Shown: positions 1 through 10,534 of the stretch, one piece after another
Layout: every line of letters begins with the position of its first letter
How positions within the stretch are numbered: the first letter of the stretch is position 1
From: Hyaloscypha bicolor E
Lineage: Eukaryota > Ascomycota > Leotiomycetes > Helotiales > Hyaloscyphaceae
Direction of reading: 5' to 3'
DNA: 64,000 bases
NCBI RefSeq assembly: GCF_002865645.1
Contig: NW_020194551.1
Location: 406,877 to 470,876, forward strand
Notes under the pieces: model-generated
Told to the model about the DNA's origin: nothing
The model's database searches: none
What the model saw: the letters and a program-made list of their open reading frames with translations, nothing else
Made by a program: the position numbers and the translations under genes

Positions 1-272
1 CTCAGGCTAATAATAATTGCGTGGAACCCTTGCTGCCCTTGCTGTGCTTAGCGTGCCTCCCAAAGCGGCATAGCGCGTCTTTCGTCAGCCCGAAAGCGAA
101 ACCGTGTCCTTTTTATAAAGACAGATCATCCTCCCCAATTCCTCGAGTCCATTCACCTTCACAACCACCAACCCCAGAACAAACGCGCCCGCTCATTGGG
201 CACCCGGCACACAGCTGCTGCCTTCCATCCTTCCTGACTCATCCACGAAGAAGGCCAGAGTGTCCTGCCGCC

Positions 273-302
273 ATGGCCGAGGCCGTTGTATACATCTATT
301 GA
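273..302 (+). promoter_or_regulatory. Upstream ORF in the hacA 5' leader
   Basis: A nine-codon ORF (MAEAVVYIY, then TGA) starts at an ATG in a very strong context (GCCGCCATGG) 114 nt before the hacA start codon. A second ATG at 286 opens a 76-codon frame that runs past the hacA ATG to 516. Leader uORFs are known to repress hacA translation in some filamentous fungi, where stress shortens the transcript; that the same happens here is inference. A TATAAA-like box lies at 114-119, so the uORF is probably inside the transcript. The transcription start is not visible. Confidence 0.6.
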
Positions 303-386
303 GTGCAAATTCATCTTCCCCCAATACGCACACTCCACGCCACAACCAGCACCACACATCTTGACTCTCGATACCATCAATCCAAG

Positions 387-1621
387 ATGTCGAACACAAC
401 ACACATCAAGTTCGAGCATTCGCCAACTGACAGCCTGGCTGACAGCTTTGTCTCAACTCCAGGCACCATCTACCCGCCACTCTTCAACGACGCCATGGAT
501 CCGGCCGAAGCCATGACCCCTCAGTCACACTATGACGAGGACAGCATGTTCGGAGGCTCTATGAATGGAGAAAGCAGCATGGCTGGCACCCCGGCACCCG
601 AGAAGAAGCCTGTTAAGAAGAGGAAGTCTTGGGGCCAACAACTCCCAGAGCCAAAGACCAACCTTCCACCGAGGTACATACTGGACGCGAGGTTCACGAT
701 TGTCGATCAATCAGCTAATCCGCTTTCTAGGAAACGCGCAAAGACTGAAGACGAGAAGGAGCAACGACGCGTGGAACGGGTCCTCCGCAACCGTCGTGCA
801 GCTCAATCATCGCGAGAGCGCAAGCGACAAGAAGTCGAGGCCCTCGAGAGCGAGAAGCGTGCCATCGAACGACGAAACGCTGATCTCGAGATGCGCTTGG
901 CCGACATGCAAGCAAAGAACGAACTCCTCATGCGTGAGCTTGAGCAATTTACCGGTGGCATGACTGTCTTTCGGTCCTCGTCAATCGCTTCTACACCAGC
1001 ACAAGCAGAACTCCGCTCCGCACCAACCCCAGTCACCTTCTCCCAAGAACTCTTCGGCTCCCGAGACGCCCAAGAACGACCTATCAGCAACCAATCCATC
1101 ATCAAAGCTGAGCCAGCACAAACCGTAAACCCCGCCTCCCTCTCCCCGGAGATCCGCCCTATTGTCGAGTCCGCCAGCGCCAGTTCTTCCGATATGACAC
1201 AACATCCTGCCGCGATGTTGTGCGACCTGCAGTGTCAGTCGGAAGAACAACGGCCCTGGATGGATTCAATGACAGCCACAACTTCAGCCATCTCTCAAAT
1301 CTTGGCAATCAACCTCTTCATCAATATGACTTCGGCGGCTATTTCGACGCTCCTGACCCCACTGCGTCAGATCGTCACTTCTTTGAGAATGGGATCGCCC
1401 CTATCGCCGACCAATTCGATCTTAACTACGATCATTTGGTTAGCCACGACGACGGCGGCATTGACGACTTCGACCTCGATGACTTCCTCCACCACGACGA
1501 CCAGCCTGCGCCCGAGATTCACTCTTCGGATTCGCTTGCTGAGACGACTGCTAACCTGCAGCCCCAACTTGGCGCGTCCTCTTTTGGATGCGACGATGGT
1601 GGCAATGCGGTTAGCGTCTGA
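387..1621 (+). CDS. hacA: bZIP transcription factor HacA (UPR regulator)
   Basis: HacA is the nuclear bZIP activator of the unfolded protein response. Proposed CDS is join(387..673, 731..1209, 1230..1621), 385 aa after splicing. The N-terminal part carries KKRKSWGQQLPEPKTNLPPR joined by a conventional 57-nt intron (674-730, GTACAT...CTAG) to KRAKTEDEKEQRR. The basic region with RNRRAAQSSRERKR is near residues 113-127, followed by a leucine zipper to about 165. A second, non-GT/AG 20-nt intron (1210-1229) must be removed to enter the frame of the acidic C-terminal domain (FDLDDFLHHDDQ...GGNAVSV). Without that splice the original frame stays open to 1931. The ATG at 387 is chosen because the apparent upstream extension to 303 has no ATG. 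Family assignment is firm; the exact transcript ends are unknown. Confidence 0.93.
1198..1236 (+). promoter_or_regulatory. Ire1 splice-site twin stem-loops of hacA mRNA
   Basis: Two 7-nt loops of the Ire1 type lie side by side. The first, CTGCCGC (1207-1213), is closed by a 9-bp stem pairing 1198-1206 with 1214-1222. The second, CTGCAGT (1227-1233), is closed by GAC/GTC (1224-1226 with 1234-1236). Ire1 is known to cut after the third loop base (CNG|C). Here that means after G1209 and G1229, releasing exactly 20 nt, the size known for hac introns of several filamentous fungi. Removal shifts the frame by two and joins the bZIP half to the acidic C-terminus. The unspliced peptide across the site reads PAAMLCDLQC. 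Confidence 0.9.
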
Positions 1622-2208
1622 ACAGCAGCTCCAAGACTGTCTTTCTAACGCAGATGCGGGTCATTATGGAGGATCGAATTCACCGAGCGTGGAAGTCCTC
1701 ATGACGTTACTATGGGCCATCACCGTTATAGAGAAGGAACGAGTAGAGAGACAGGAGACCCCAAAGCTGGACGCAGCTGCGGAAGTCAGACAGTCAGAGC
1801 TGGAAGAACTGTTCAGACCTAGAGAGATTAGGGGAGACAGGAGGGGATTTTCTTTTGTACCGCATGGAAGGGAAGCCGGAGCGTTGGGCCAAAAGTCTCT
1901 GGAGGGTTGGCGTTTGGGTGATCATCCTTGAAATTAGCGTCGGTCATATATTGCCCTTGTACACCAGATGTAACTTGTGACAATAAAACTTGTTGGAGTA
2001 ATTGCTATTCCTATGCTGTGCCTCGGAAGTGAATTGAACTGTCTAATCTTGAGTTCCTTACAAATTGTGCCTCGCAAGCTGCCAAGATATACATTACACA
2101 TCCATAACACCTGATTGTCGCTACAACTCCGGATATCACATCCGTCCTCCTCGTCCTTTTGACCCGCACGAGCACCTCACACCACACCACGATTCATCAC
2201 GCCTTACT
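1622..2208 (+). other. Intergenic: hacA 3' end and next promoter
   Basis: The stretch holds the alternative C-terminal frame of unspliced hacA (to 1931) and then the probable 3' UTR, with AATAAA at 1981-1986 as a candidate polyadenylation signal. The remainder should be the promoter of the next gene. I see no other gene. Confidence 0.5.
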
Positions 2209-2211
2209 ATG

Positions 2212-2270
2212 GTATGTTCACTCCCTGCCTCATCCTCTCGATCCGAAATCTCCCCACTAACTTTCCTCAG
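2212..2270 (+). other. Probable 5' UTR intron
   Basis: A 59-nt stretch begins GTATGT, has ACTAAC 12 nt before its end and closes with CTCAG, an excellent fungal intron. It directly follows an ATG (2209-2211). After splicing that ATG would open a frame that ends at 2618, overlapping the downstream main start at 2363. It could therefore be a leader intron with an overlapping uORF. Its use is inferred from sequence only. Confidence 0.5.
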
Positions 2271-2362
2271 CCTCAAACTTTCCCTCTTACCTCAGCTCAT
2301 CTATCTTTCTCGTCAACCATACCACACCACGAACTTGTTACCACCACTCCCTACCAGCCAAA

Positions 2363-3368
2363 ATGCCTACCCTGCCACCCCTCCCAAACATCCTCCTCGC
2401 TCTCACAATCCTTACCGCAACAACTCTCACAGTCCTGGTCATCACACCGCCGAATTCAGATTCAAAAGCAACTTCCTCCACCACCGCAGGCACCAGGACC
2501 ACAGAAACGAGCACGAAAGGAACGAAGACCCCCCCTGCTCCCCCTTTTCAACCAAAAACTCCACCGAAAACAAAAACGAAAGACAGCATCGCCGTCTTCA
2601 CATCCCCACTCTTTGTAAACTCTTGTCGACTTGCGGTCATCGGCCTCGGGATACACCACGCGGCCCTCGCCGTCTTTTACCCCTCACCACCTCAGCACAT
2701 CTGTCTAAAGCAGGAGCATTTGAACCCTTCTCTCTTTACCTGGTCTTGGCGAACGAGTCTTTGCCTCGGCGGAATTTTGATAGCGGCGCCAGTGAGATTA
2801 CTGGCATTCAAGCAGCTGGGACCGAACTTCACGTTCCAGCTTGCGGTGCCGGGGAAGTTGGTTACGACAGGCCTGTACGTGTTTCTTCTCTACTTATCCT
2901 TGACTCCGCATTCCTGTCCTCTATCGAGGTGGAGGGGAGGAATCATACTCAGTTTCGTTCGATCTGCTTGTTTTTAGCTGGCACTCTTTGATTCTTACTA
3001 TTTACAGTAAACTTTCTCGCCTTGGCTCTCACTCACATTTTCAAAGTTCGCTGACTCATCCACTATTCGATAGGTACAAATTCGTTCAACACCCCTCTTA
3101 CACCAGCAACATGATCGTCATCCTCTCCAACCTCTACCTTATTGGCAGAGCTGAAGGCGTGTCATCTTGTTGGCTCGCTTGCTGGGTCGCGCATCCTGAG
3201 GTGGTGATGTCGATATGGAGAACGATGTGGAACGTCCTGATCGGCGCCGCACTGATCGCCACGTGGATCAGGGTTGAGGATGAGGAATCGATGTTGAAGA
3301 AGAGGTTTGGAGCGGAGTGGGAGGACTGGCATCGGAAGACGAAGAGGTTTATTCCCTGGGTTTTTTGA
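2363..3368 (+). CDS. ICMT/PEMT-fold membrane methyltransferase-like protein
   Basis: CDS join(2363..2874, 3074..3368) gives 268 aa. The first exon starts at an ATG in good context (AAAATGCC). It encodes a hydrophobic N-terminal segment, a Thr/Lys/Pro-rich linker (about residues 32-75) and several membrane segments. The splice GGCCT|GTACGT...ATAG|G restores GLYKFVQHPSYT, the HPxY-type motif (His177) of isoprenylcysteine carboxyl methyltransferases and phospholipid N-methyltransferases. The C-terminus VEDEESMLKKRFGAEWEDW also matches the conserved SAM-site tail (EE...FG.EW). The family is known to methylate prenylcysteines or lipids at the ER; the substrate here is not deducible. The intron is 199 nt, long for this window, so an extra small exon cannot be excluded. 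Confidence 0.72.
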
Positions 3369-4526
3369 GAGAAGTGAGGAGCCCCGGAGGGAGAACGGAG
3401 GAAGGTTAATTTTAGAATACGATTGAGAGGGGGAGTTGATTGGTTCAAAACACCACTAGTTTGGGGACATGAAAATGAATCCAAAGAAACGTGTGAATGG
3501 GCGAATTCGGTAAGAATATGAACCACTTAGCTAATATTTTCCCACAGGCGAGTGAGGGTAGGCTACCCCTAAATCCCAGCCATCCCCCCTAGCAGCCCAT
3601 CGAGGCAAAAATTACTTGCATCGACCAAGCTGGAAAATGCCGAGGAAGAATAAGAGGAAGAATAAGAATAAACAGAATAGCCTCCTCCACCTTGATTGTC
3701 CCTCCTGGAAGTCCCCTTGTCTTTGTCCTTGTCCTCCGCGCCGCTCTCCACCTCCACATATCTCTCTCCGTATTCCTTGCTATAACCTTTGCTATATTCC
3801 TTTCTGGAATCTTGCCGCCCTTCTGTCCATATTCCCGTCCGCACCCCTCCCCAAACTCTCCACCGTATTCCTTCTCGTACTCTTTTCGTACTCTTCTCTC
3901 TCATCTCTTTCGGCCCATATTGCATATTGATGTTGAAATATGTTGAAGCGGAATAGGTTGTTTGGTTATGAGGTTAGTTAGTGTGATGTGTTGGGTTTTG
4001 AAGAGGCGATACTTGGATTCTGGAGACTTGGGATTTTTGCGGGAGGATGTTTTGATTTAGAGAAAGGTGGGTGGGGGAATGCAGGGGCTATGTATGATAT
4101 ACGCATTGTTGGATGGTGGATTTGCTGTGTGAATGGAAAGCTTTTTCGGAAGGATGGGGGGCTTGCATGTTGCCCATACTTGAGGTTGTGATGATGTGGT
4201 AGTGAACAATCACTTAATCATTATGTAAGGCCATGAGATTGAGATCTCTGAATCCTTGAGAAGGGGGATGATTCGGGAGAGTATGGATAGCGAAAATCGC
4301 TTGTAACAAAATCTTCAGTGGTTGGAAAGAGCTTGCTACGGGGTTCACACAACTACTTGAATAGGCTTCATCTCGAGCACTTGACAGAAAGAATTAAATG
4401 GAGGCGGCTCATATCATGGAGAATGGCTAAATTAAAGCATTTCCCTACTCCCTCTAACTCCCCGTATCATCCCTCCCGTCCTTCCCCCATTCAGCTCCTC
4501 TCAGATAAACTCATCAGATAAACTCA
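3369..4526. other. Intergenic, one doubtful small ORF
   Basis: No convincing gene. A minus-strand frame at 3569-3925 (118 aa) is rich in Lys, Arg, Gly, Ser and Tyr, with repeated KEYSKGYSKEYGERY and SYSSSYSSS stretches. It derives largely from pyrimidine-rich DNA and lacks any family signature, so I do not call it a gene. Confidence 0.4.
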
Positions 4527-5258
4527 TCAAGTAGGAAACATCACATCCAAACTCTCTCCAGATTGATCCCTTTTTCCATATTTATCCATGACGCATCCTT
4601 CTCCTCCATTCCCAGCTCCCTCGCTATCCTCACTATCATCCTCACTTCCCCCACCCTCTCCATCTTTCGGGAATTCGTTCTCATCACCGTGGGAAGAATT
4701 ATAATGTTTTAGGAGTTCTATGCGATCGAAGTAGAGTTGGAAGCAGATATGGCAGAGGTATAAGGGTTGTGTGAGTGGTGGCATTTCTGTGGAATGATGG
4801 GCGCGGTGAACTTTCTTGTTTGAGGATGGATATGGGGAAGGACGTTTGTGAATGCTTGAACTAACTTGGGTTCGTACTGAGGGCGTGTTTTCCGATGCGC
4901 TGAGGAGTTTTGCACTTTGTACCGGATGAGGTAATAGTAAGTGATACCCGGGATGAGTCTGATGGCGAGGGGAGAGAGATTTGGAGGAAGGGAAAAGGCG
5001 GTGATTAAATACTAAAAATCTGAGGTTGTCTTGTGAAATAAGAATATTCAGAGAGTTAATAGGGTTCGGCAATGTTTGAGTTGTCGATGATTCGATGCAG
5101 TGATTCGTTGACAAGGGGAAGGAGGGGTTTTGACATACTTGGTGACTTGGCAAATAAACCCATGCCCTGCCTGGATCCACAGACGCTGCAAGACCGGGTA
5201 CTAACGAATAAGACAACTGGAATTTAAAGTTTTGTGGAGGCGAACGTGCTAGAAACAC
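4527..5258 (-). CDS. Single C2H2 zinc-finger ORF, hypothetical
   Basis: The frame encodes up to 243 aa with one classical C2H2 finger: Cys169, Cys172, His185, His190 (C-x2-C-x12-H-x4-H). The finger is followed by an acidic, Gly/Ser-rich tail (EDDSEDSEGAGNGGEG). The part before residue 159 is low-complexity and overlaps a copy of a local repeat, so the real protein may start at the internal ATG at 4784 (MPPLTQPLYL), giving 85 aa. One finger alone does not prove DNA binding. No further domain is seen. Function unknown. Confidence 0.4.
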   Translation of the reverse strand: MFLARSPPQNFKFQLSYSLVPGLAASVDPGRAWVYLPSHQVCQNPSFPLSTNHCIESSTTQTLPNPINSLNILISQDNLRFLVFNHRLFPSSKSLSPRHQTHPGYHLLLPHPVQSAKLLSASENTPSVRTQVSSSIHKRPSPYPSSNKKVHRAHHSTEMPPLTQPLYLCHICFQLYFDRIELLKHYNSSHGDENEFPKDGEGGGSEDDSEDSEGAGNGGEGCVMDKYGKRDQSGESLDVMFPT

Positions 5259-5314
5259 ACTTCAGGGTAGGGTTTTTTTTACTGTATCCTACTGTGCACG
5301 GTACACACGAGTAA

Positions 5315-5437
5315 TGACGAGGGAACCAGGGTGTTGACAAGGGGAAGGAGGGTTTTCGAGAGATTGACAAGGGGAACCGGGGTGTTGACAAGGGCAAGGG
5401 GGGTTTTTGACAGATTGACAAGGGGAAGGAAGGTTTT
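5315..5437 (+). repeat. Degenerate minisatellite, TTGACAAGGGGAAGG units
   Basis: Units beginning TTGACAAGGGGAA recur at 5334, 5364, 5385 and 5415, alternating between about 21 and 30 nt. A weaker first unit sits at 5315 and an isolated copy (GTTGACAAGGGGAAGGAG) at 5107-5124. The purine-rich array lies upstream of the C2H2 ORF, inside its possible 5' region. Confidence 0.7.
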
Positions 5438-5439
5438 CT

Positions 5440-6245
5440 CGTGCGGTCCCAGCAAACCCTCAGCTCAGCTCTCGGCACCCTTCTTCCTTTCCTTTACAAC
5501 CCACTGGAGAGTAATATTCCAGCATCAAGGAAGATTCAATTGGCGTTCTCTGCTCACATTTTGTTGTTTCCCAATCGGTTTTTGAAATTCCCTCCGCGAT
5601 GCATGCTTTGCTGCTGCCGGTCGGGCGGCAGCAGCCCAAGTTTCGCGAAAGGAGGCCACAAGACCAAGTAGTATGAGATGAGGCTCGTTTATTCTGGTCG
5701 GCAAGATTTCAATATTTCTTGGACCTTAGTAGAAAAGATCATTGGTAAATTTCATGTGTCCCATCGAGTTGGGAGTGGGGGCGCATCCTCAATCAGCGCT
5801 AAGAGCCCCCTGTAACTATTAATGTTGACAGCGGAACCTCCTCTTGTGACAGTCAAGAACCCTGTAGGGTAGGCCGCATTATTTCTTGACTGCTGCTCCA
5901 TAACCCTCGATTTGCACTCTAAGTCAAACATTGCGAGTCATGACAGCTTCGCTGATAGGCCGCACTTTGCACTGGATCTCAGGATGGCGAACCAGTGACG
6001 TCTTGTGTAACCCGACGATTGTAAATGTATTCAAAAATAGCTCACTAGAGCAAAATTGTGACACGGAGTCGAGGGAAGCAGATTGAAGAGAAATCAGAAG
6101 AGTACAGAGTGAAGACGAGAAAGACATCCATTGATTTCCACATAATCAGAAATCAACTCCTCATAAATAGAAGCATTCAGAAATATCCACACCACCTCTC
6201 ACTCCATTCCTTCCGTCATCCCCACTCACCCACAACAACTACCAC
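5440..6245. other. Intergenic, no gene seen
   Basis: Mixed-composition DNA without a supported coding frame. The right part should contain the 3' UTR of the transporter gene on the minus strand. Confidence 0.5.
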
Positions 6246-7614
6246 CTAAGCCATTCCCTCACCTACCAGCCCCTCCCTCCTCGCCTCATTAATAGCCTTC
6301 AACTTCGCGGTCCCCAATCCCGCCACCCCCTCCTCCTGATTCGCACCCAACCAAGGCTTCTTACTATCCCCCAACATGGAGCCCGCCAAGAAGTACACAA
6401 TCAAACCGAGAATAATCAACACAAAAGCAATCGGATATAGATAATAAATCGTGTACCCAAAGACCTTGATCCCGATAATCACCCCCCAGAAATTGCCGGT
6501 TAGGAGAGAGATATCGAAGAACGCTGCAGAAGCCATGCGAAGAATGATGGGGGCTAAGGTGTAGAAGATAGTCAAAGCGAGCGTATACCCCACAATATAC
6601 CCGCCTACCTGCCCATCCCACGTCGCAGAAGCGAACGACGCGCGGTCGAAGATCGCGGCCGTGATGCCGTTGATGATTATGCCAAATAGGCCCAACATAC
6701 CGAGCACCTCATACATAGGTCTCTTGCTGACAAACCATTCCTCAAAGACGTTAGAGAGGCCGTAGAACGTGGCGCCGGCGAGCCCGAAGAGGTCGCCTTT
6801 CAGCTGAGTGGGAGGATTGCCTCCGTTCGAGCCGGTGATGTGGTCGGAGGCTAGAAGCATGCCCATGCCGCCGCAGCAGATCAGGATCCCGGCTATCTGC
6901 GCCCATTTGTAGCGTACGCGGAGGAGGGTGAAGGAGACAATCACGACGCATATTATGGACCAGAAGTTGAGGAGTTGGGCGGAGAGGATGTTCTGGGATT
7001 GTTATGTTAGTTTGAGAGGGAAGGATGGCGAGGGGGAGGGGAGACGTACGGTGTAGCGGTAGGCAAGGACGGTGAAGTAGTTTCCTTCTACGTCCATGAA
7101 GCTCAGGATGATGTATTTCCACCCGTCGACTAGGAGGAGCTTGAGGTATTTCTTCATGCCGTAGCGGTAGATGGTGTAGGTTGTGTAGATTGCGCAGAGC
7201 ACGATGTAATTGAAGAGGGTCTGGAAAGCTGGGATTGAAGTTCCCTTGTTGACGAGCAGAGAGGAGAACGTGTTGGTAGCCGTGATGCAGAGGGCAAGTA
7301 CTTGTCTGAATATTCATTAGTCTTGGATCTTGAACTGGGAGAAGGACATACCCAATAAGCAACACCAACCAGAAGTCCTTGGTAGTCAAGTACGCCCACC
7401 ACACCGTCTTCTTGTTCTCCAACGCCTGGATGGCGTGCTCCAAGACCTCAGGATCAACCTCCCCAGCATTCGTAACAGCTCTCTGGCCTGTCATCTCCAC
7501 ACTCCCGCTGCCATTCCCCTCCAGCCCGTCGCCAGACTTGCGATAGCCCTCGCCATTGCCCACAGCGTAGGTCTCCACACCGGTCGCCTTGCTGGCGGAA
7601 TTCTTATTCTCCAT
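6246..7614 (-). CDS. SLC35F (DUF914)-type solute transporter
   Basis: CDS complement(join(6246..6992, 7050..7305, 7352..7614)), 421 aa, a normal length for the family. The N-terminus is a soluble region of about 85 residues (HAIQALENKKTVWWAYLTTKDFW). About ten hydrophobic segments follow, with the characteristic stretches FMDVEGNYFTVLAYRYT, NILSAQLLNFWSI and ILICCGGMGMLLASDH. Both introns are small (57 and 46 nt), with GTACGT and GTATGT donors. The splices restore IG|QVLALCITATNTF and YRYT|NILSAQ. SLC35 proteins belong to the drug/metabolite transporter fold; the F subgroup has no settled substrate in fungi. The start ATG has context AGAAATGG. Membrane location (Golgi, vacuole or plasma membrane) is not deducible. 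Confidence 0.85.
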
Positions 7615-8503
7615 TTCTCTTTCTCTTTCCTCGCCAATTGCCTCGTCCTCGGAATCTGAATTATATACAAGAAGAAGCGGTTGATTCTGTTCTGAAGCCG
7701 TAGTGGTGCGGTAAACTAAAATAGTATGGGTATCTCTTATCGGGCAAAAAATATTCGAAAAAAAATTGATGATGAAGCCTCGTGAAGTCTTTCTTCGTCC
7801 CCAAAGGCAGTAAGCGCAAAGACCTCAAGTCGCTCACTGGTGTCGCTATAAGTCTGCAAGGCACATTGACGTGTAGCCGATGTTGTGGAACAGAAGCTTG
7901 TGGAGAGGAAGAGGGTGGAAGTGGGAGATGCGATTTTTCATGGGGGGTGGGAAAGCGGGGCTCGAAAAAGTAAGGTTTGCGCAGAGCTGAGAACAGGGGG
8001 CGGAATGGGAGCCGATTGGCGAAAGCTACCCTGGCAGCTGCGCGGCGGGCAACCCAAAAAGGAGACACGCAGTGGCGACGGGAATGCCCGAAGAGTAAAT
8101 TTTTGGAATGGGAGCGGGATGAAGATGTGGCGTTGATCGGTGTGTGCTGTATGGGCGAGTTTTGAGTATGACAATCTGATTGAAGCAGCGTGGGGAAGAT
8201 AGCGAGGTTGGAACCGACTCGTCAGTTGGGTGTCATTCATATTCGTATTTTGTGGAACGTTGCTCGAGAGGTCAGGTTGGATGAATGGTGAATATCTTCA
8301 TGTCATTGATTCTCTTGCAATAGACCCGTGTATGCTCGCGCAGGCTGTAAATGCTACCAAACAACGCCGTCCCGATGCAGAGCTTCAGGTATCCATCTCG
8401 CTTTCCCAAGTCAAAGGGTGCATATAGACCGAATCTCTCCCTTTTCGTCTGCTCGCCTGAGCATAATACCAGTCTTCCGTTGTCTTTCTTGTCTTCTCTC
8501 CAG
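7615..8503. other. Intergenic between transporter and cysA
   Basis: Holds the promoter of the transporter gene and the 3' UTR of cysA, both minus strand. Open frames here (for example 7661-8068 minus) have no family features. Confidence 0.5.
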
Positions 8504-10078
8504 TCACCCGAGGAACTGCTTCAAATTTCCCCCAATATGTTCCAAGTCCAGCAAAAAGCTGTCATGACCGAACAAACTCACATCCTCTCCAAGCTCAACA
8601 TGCGTCACGTTCTTATTCCCCGCTCTCCTCAATGTCTCAGCAATCTCCCTCTGCTGCCACGCAGGGAACAAAATATCGCTCTCGACACCCATCACCAGTG
8701 CAGGGTGATCTCTCAGAACCTTCAAGCCAAGTACCAAATCTTCAGGCGGTCCCGATGATTGCGAGACTGGCTTGTTTAAATCCGAAGGAGCATTCGACTC
8801 GGGCTGTTCCTCGTAAGGGGAATCGGGCAGGGAGAGACTGCATGCAGCAGCATCTGAATCTTTGGCTTGCCCACTTGCAAATCGTTGAGCGTGAGCAGCT
8901 CGCCGTGCCGCGCTCGCAGACTGACTCACTGCACCAAGATCAAAAAGATCCATCGCCTTGCTTACATAGAGTAGACTATTGGCGTCGTACTCCAAGCAGA
9001 ACTTCTCGCCCGCGTGGTCTAGATATGTCTCGATGAGAAAGTCGGGGCACAACGCTGGCTGCTTACTCGGATCTGCCCTCCGTCTCCCAAATCTCTGCTC
9101 CCATTCCGGACCCGACCTGTAAGTAACCGTAGCAATTTCTCTCGCGAGCTTCATCCCAGCATGCGGAGGCACACTATCATAGTAAAACCCGCGATTCCAC
9201 TTCGGATCCATCATCAACACTTGTCTCTGCGTATGCCGCATGGCAATGCTATAAGGATGACTCCTCGCACAGCCCGAAATACTCGCGATCCTGCCAACTC
9301 TCTCCGGGAACAAGACGCCGGCCGCCAAACTCTGCATGCCTCCCATACTCGCGCCCACACTCGCATACAACCTCTCAATGCCCAGCCCATCCAGCAGTCG
9401 AAATTGTGCCCTCACCATATCCTCCATGGTCAGTATAGGGAACCGCGTAGCGTACCTGTGTCCATCGGCCGGATCAACACTACTCGGCCCCGTACTCCCA
9501 TAACACCCTCCTATAACATTCGTACAAATCACAAAATATTTGTCCGTATCTAAACATCCGCCGGGGCCGATGAACTTCTCCCACCAGCCCGGCTTCGGAT
9601 TCGTCTCCGTGGAATGCGCGTGCGAAGAAGCTGAGAGACCAGTGTGTAGCAGGATGACGTTCGATTTGTCCGCGTTGAGTGTGCCCCATGTTTCATATGC
9701 TATATTGAATTCCGGGAGCACGCCGCCCCAGTCCAGGAGTAAAGGTTCGTGGCATTGGTAGTTGAGCGTTACGCCGCTGGTGTAGGAGGGTTCTGGACCG
9801 CTGGAGAGGGAGCGCGCTTCGAGGGTTGCGGACTTGGATTCGAGGGCGTCGAGGCAGGGGAAGGCCATTGCGGGGTTGGAGGCTTCTGCTAGGCCGGCAG
9901 AGGTGTTTTTCCGTGATCCTTGGGTCTGGAATGATCGGGAGGCATTTTGGGATCGCGGTGCTTGGGATAATGGAGGGGCGGCTTTGTGTGAAGAATGTCG
10001 AGTCCAGGATCGGGAGATGCTCTTTGAAGGTTTTGCTGCTGTTCGCGCAGCGGCGACGATGCTTCGAGTTGAATTCAT
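8504..10078 (-). CDS. cysA: Serine O-acyltransferase CysA-type (MetX-like fold)
   Basis: One uninterrupted frame of 524 aa, the usual length of fungal CysA proteins. These belong to the alpha/beta-hydrolase homoserine/serine O-acyltransferase family and activate L-serine for cysteine synthesis. The N-terminal 60-70 residues are rich in Ser, Arg, Ala and Lys with few acids, as in a mitochondrial presequence. The nucleophile elbow GASMGGMQ gives Ser244. Asp468 (VESDILFP) and His505 (LFGHDSFL) complete the triad. The oxyanion-side motif [14 protein letters not shown] and the block [22 protein letters not shown] fit the serine rather than the homoserine branch. A low-complexity Ser/Ala insertion lies between about residues 385 and 435. 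A homoserine O-acetyltransferase assignment is the main alternative. Confidence 0.85.
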   Translation of the reverse strand: MNSTRSIVAAARTAAKPSKSISRSWTRHSSHKAAPPLSQAPRSQNASRSFQTQGSRKNTSAGLAEASNPAMAFPCLDALESKSATLEARSLSSGPEPSYTSGVTLNYQCHEPLLLDWGGVLPEFNIAYETWGTLNADKSNVILLHTGLSASSHAHSTETNPKPGWWEKFIGPGGCLDTDKYFVICTNVIGGCYGSTGPSSVDPADGHRYATRFPILTMEDMVRAQFRLLDGLGIERLYASVGASMGGMQSLAAGVLFPERVGRIASISGCARSHPYSIAMRHTQRQVLMMDPKWNRGFYYDSVPPHAGMKLAREIATVTYRSGPEWEQRFGRRRADPSKQPALCPDFLIETYLDHAGEKFCLEYDANSLLYVSKAMDLFDLGAVSQSASAARRAAHAQRFASGQAKDSDAAACSLSLPDSPYEEQPESNAPSDLNKPVSQSSGPPEDLVLGLKVLRDHPALVMGVESDILFPAWQQREIAETLRRAGNKNVTHVELGEDVSLFGHDSFLLDLEHIGGNLKQFLG

Positions 10079-10534
10079 GGCGGCCGATACTTGTTGAAAG
10101 GAGACTTGATCGTGAGATCAAGATCTCTTGAGGGCGGACAAAAAAGTAGCATCTAGAGCTTTTGTCAGCGATTTCGGTGATGCAAGCCAGGCCCAGGACG
10201 CCGATATTGCGTGCTTGGACGTGACTGCAGCAAGGTTCTTTCAGCCACCCGCGTAGCCGAGAGCCCCTGAACATCTCAACCGAGGTTGCTTCCATCTGAC
10301 GATTACCACTATGGTGTTGAACTTTTGATAGCACATTTGATCTACCATAGGTCGATGGCATATGAATGGACTGTCCGCTTTCTTTGCGTCAGGGGTTTCC
10401 ATTCTTTATTTTCACCCCCAATAGCTCGCTTCCTGATGTCTGTTGGCGGCTTCCGTATGCTACGGCCAAGTCGAGAGTCTCACGACCTCATGGTGAGGGA
10501 CACTTGTAAACTATCTTAAACACACTGAACCATC
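10079..10534. other. cysA promoter region
   Basis: Intergenic DNA upstream of cysA (minus strand) and the next fragment (plus strand). No gene seen. Confidence 0.4.

Noticed and set aside
303..386. N-terminal extension of HacA
   Set aside because: The frame is open but begins at GTG; the first ATG is 387 and fits the conserved protein start.
565..963. 132-aa frame inside hacA
   Set aside because: Alternative-frame shadow of the bZIP exon; crosses the conventional intron.
2065..2991. 308-aa plus-strand frame
   Set aside because: Out of frame with the methyltransferase-like gene and made of low-complexity His/Pro/Thr; it crosses the probable leader intron.
7661..8068. 135-aa minus-strand frame
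   Set aside because: Lies in the transporter promoter; no family features or splice signals.
8632..9553. Several plus-strand frames
   Set aside because: Antisense shadows of cysA.
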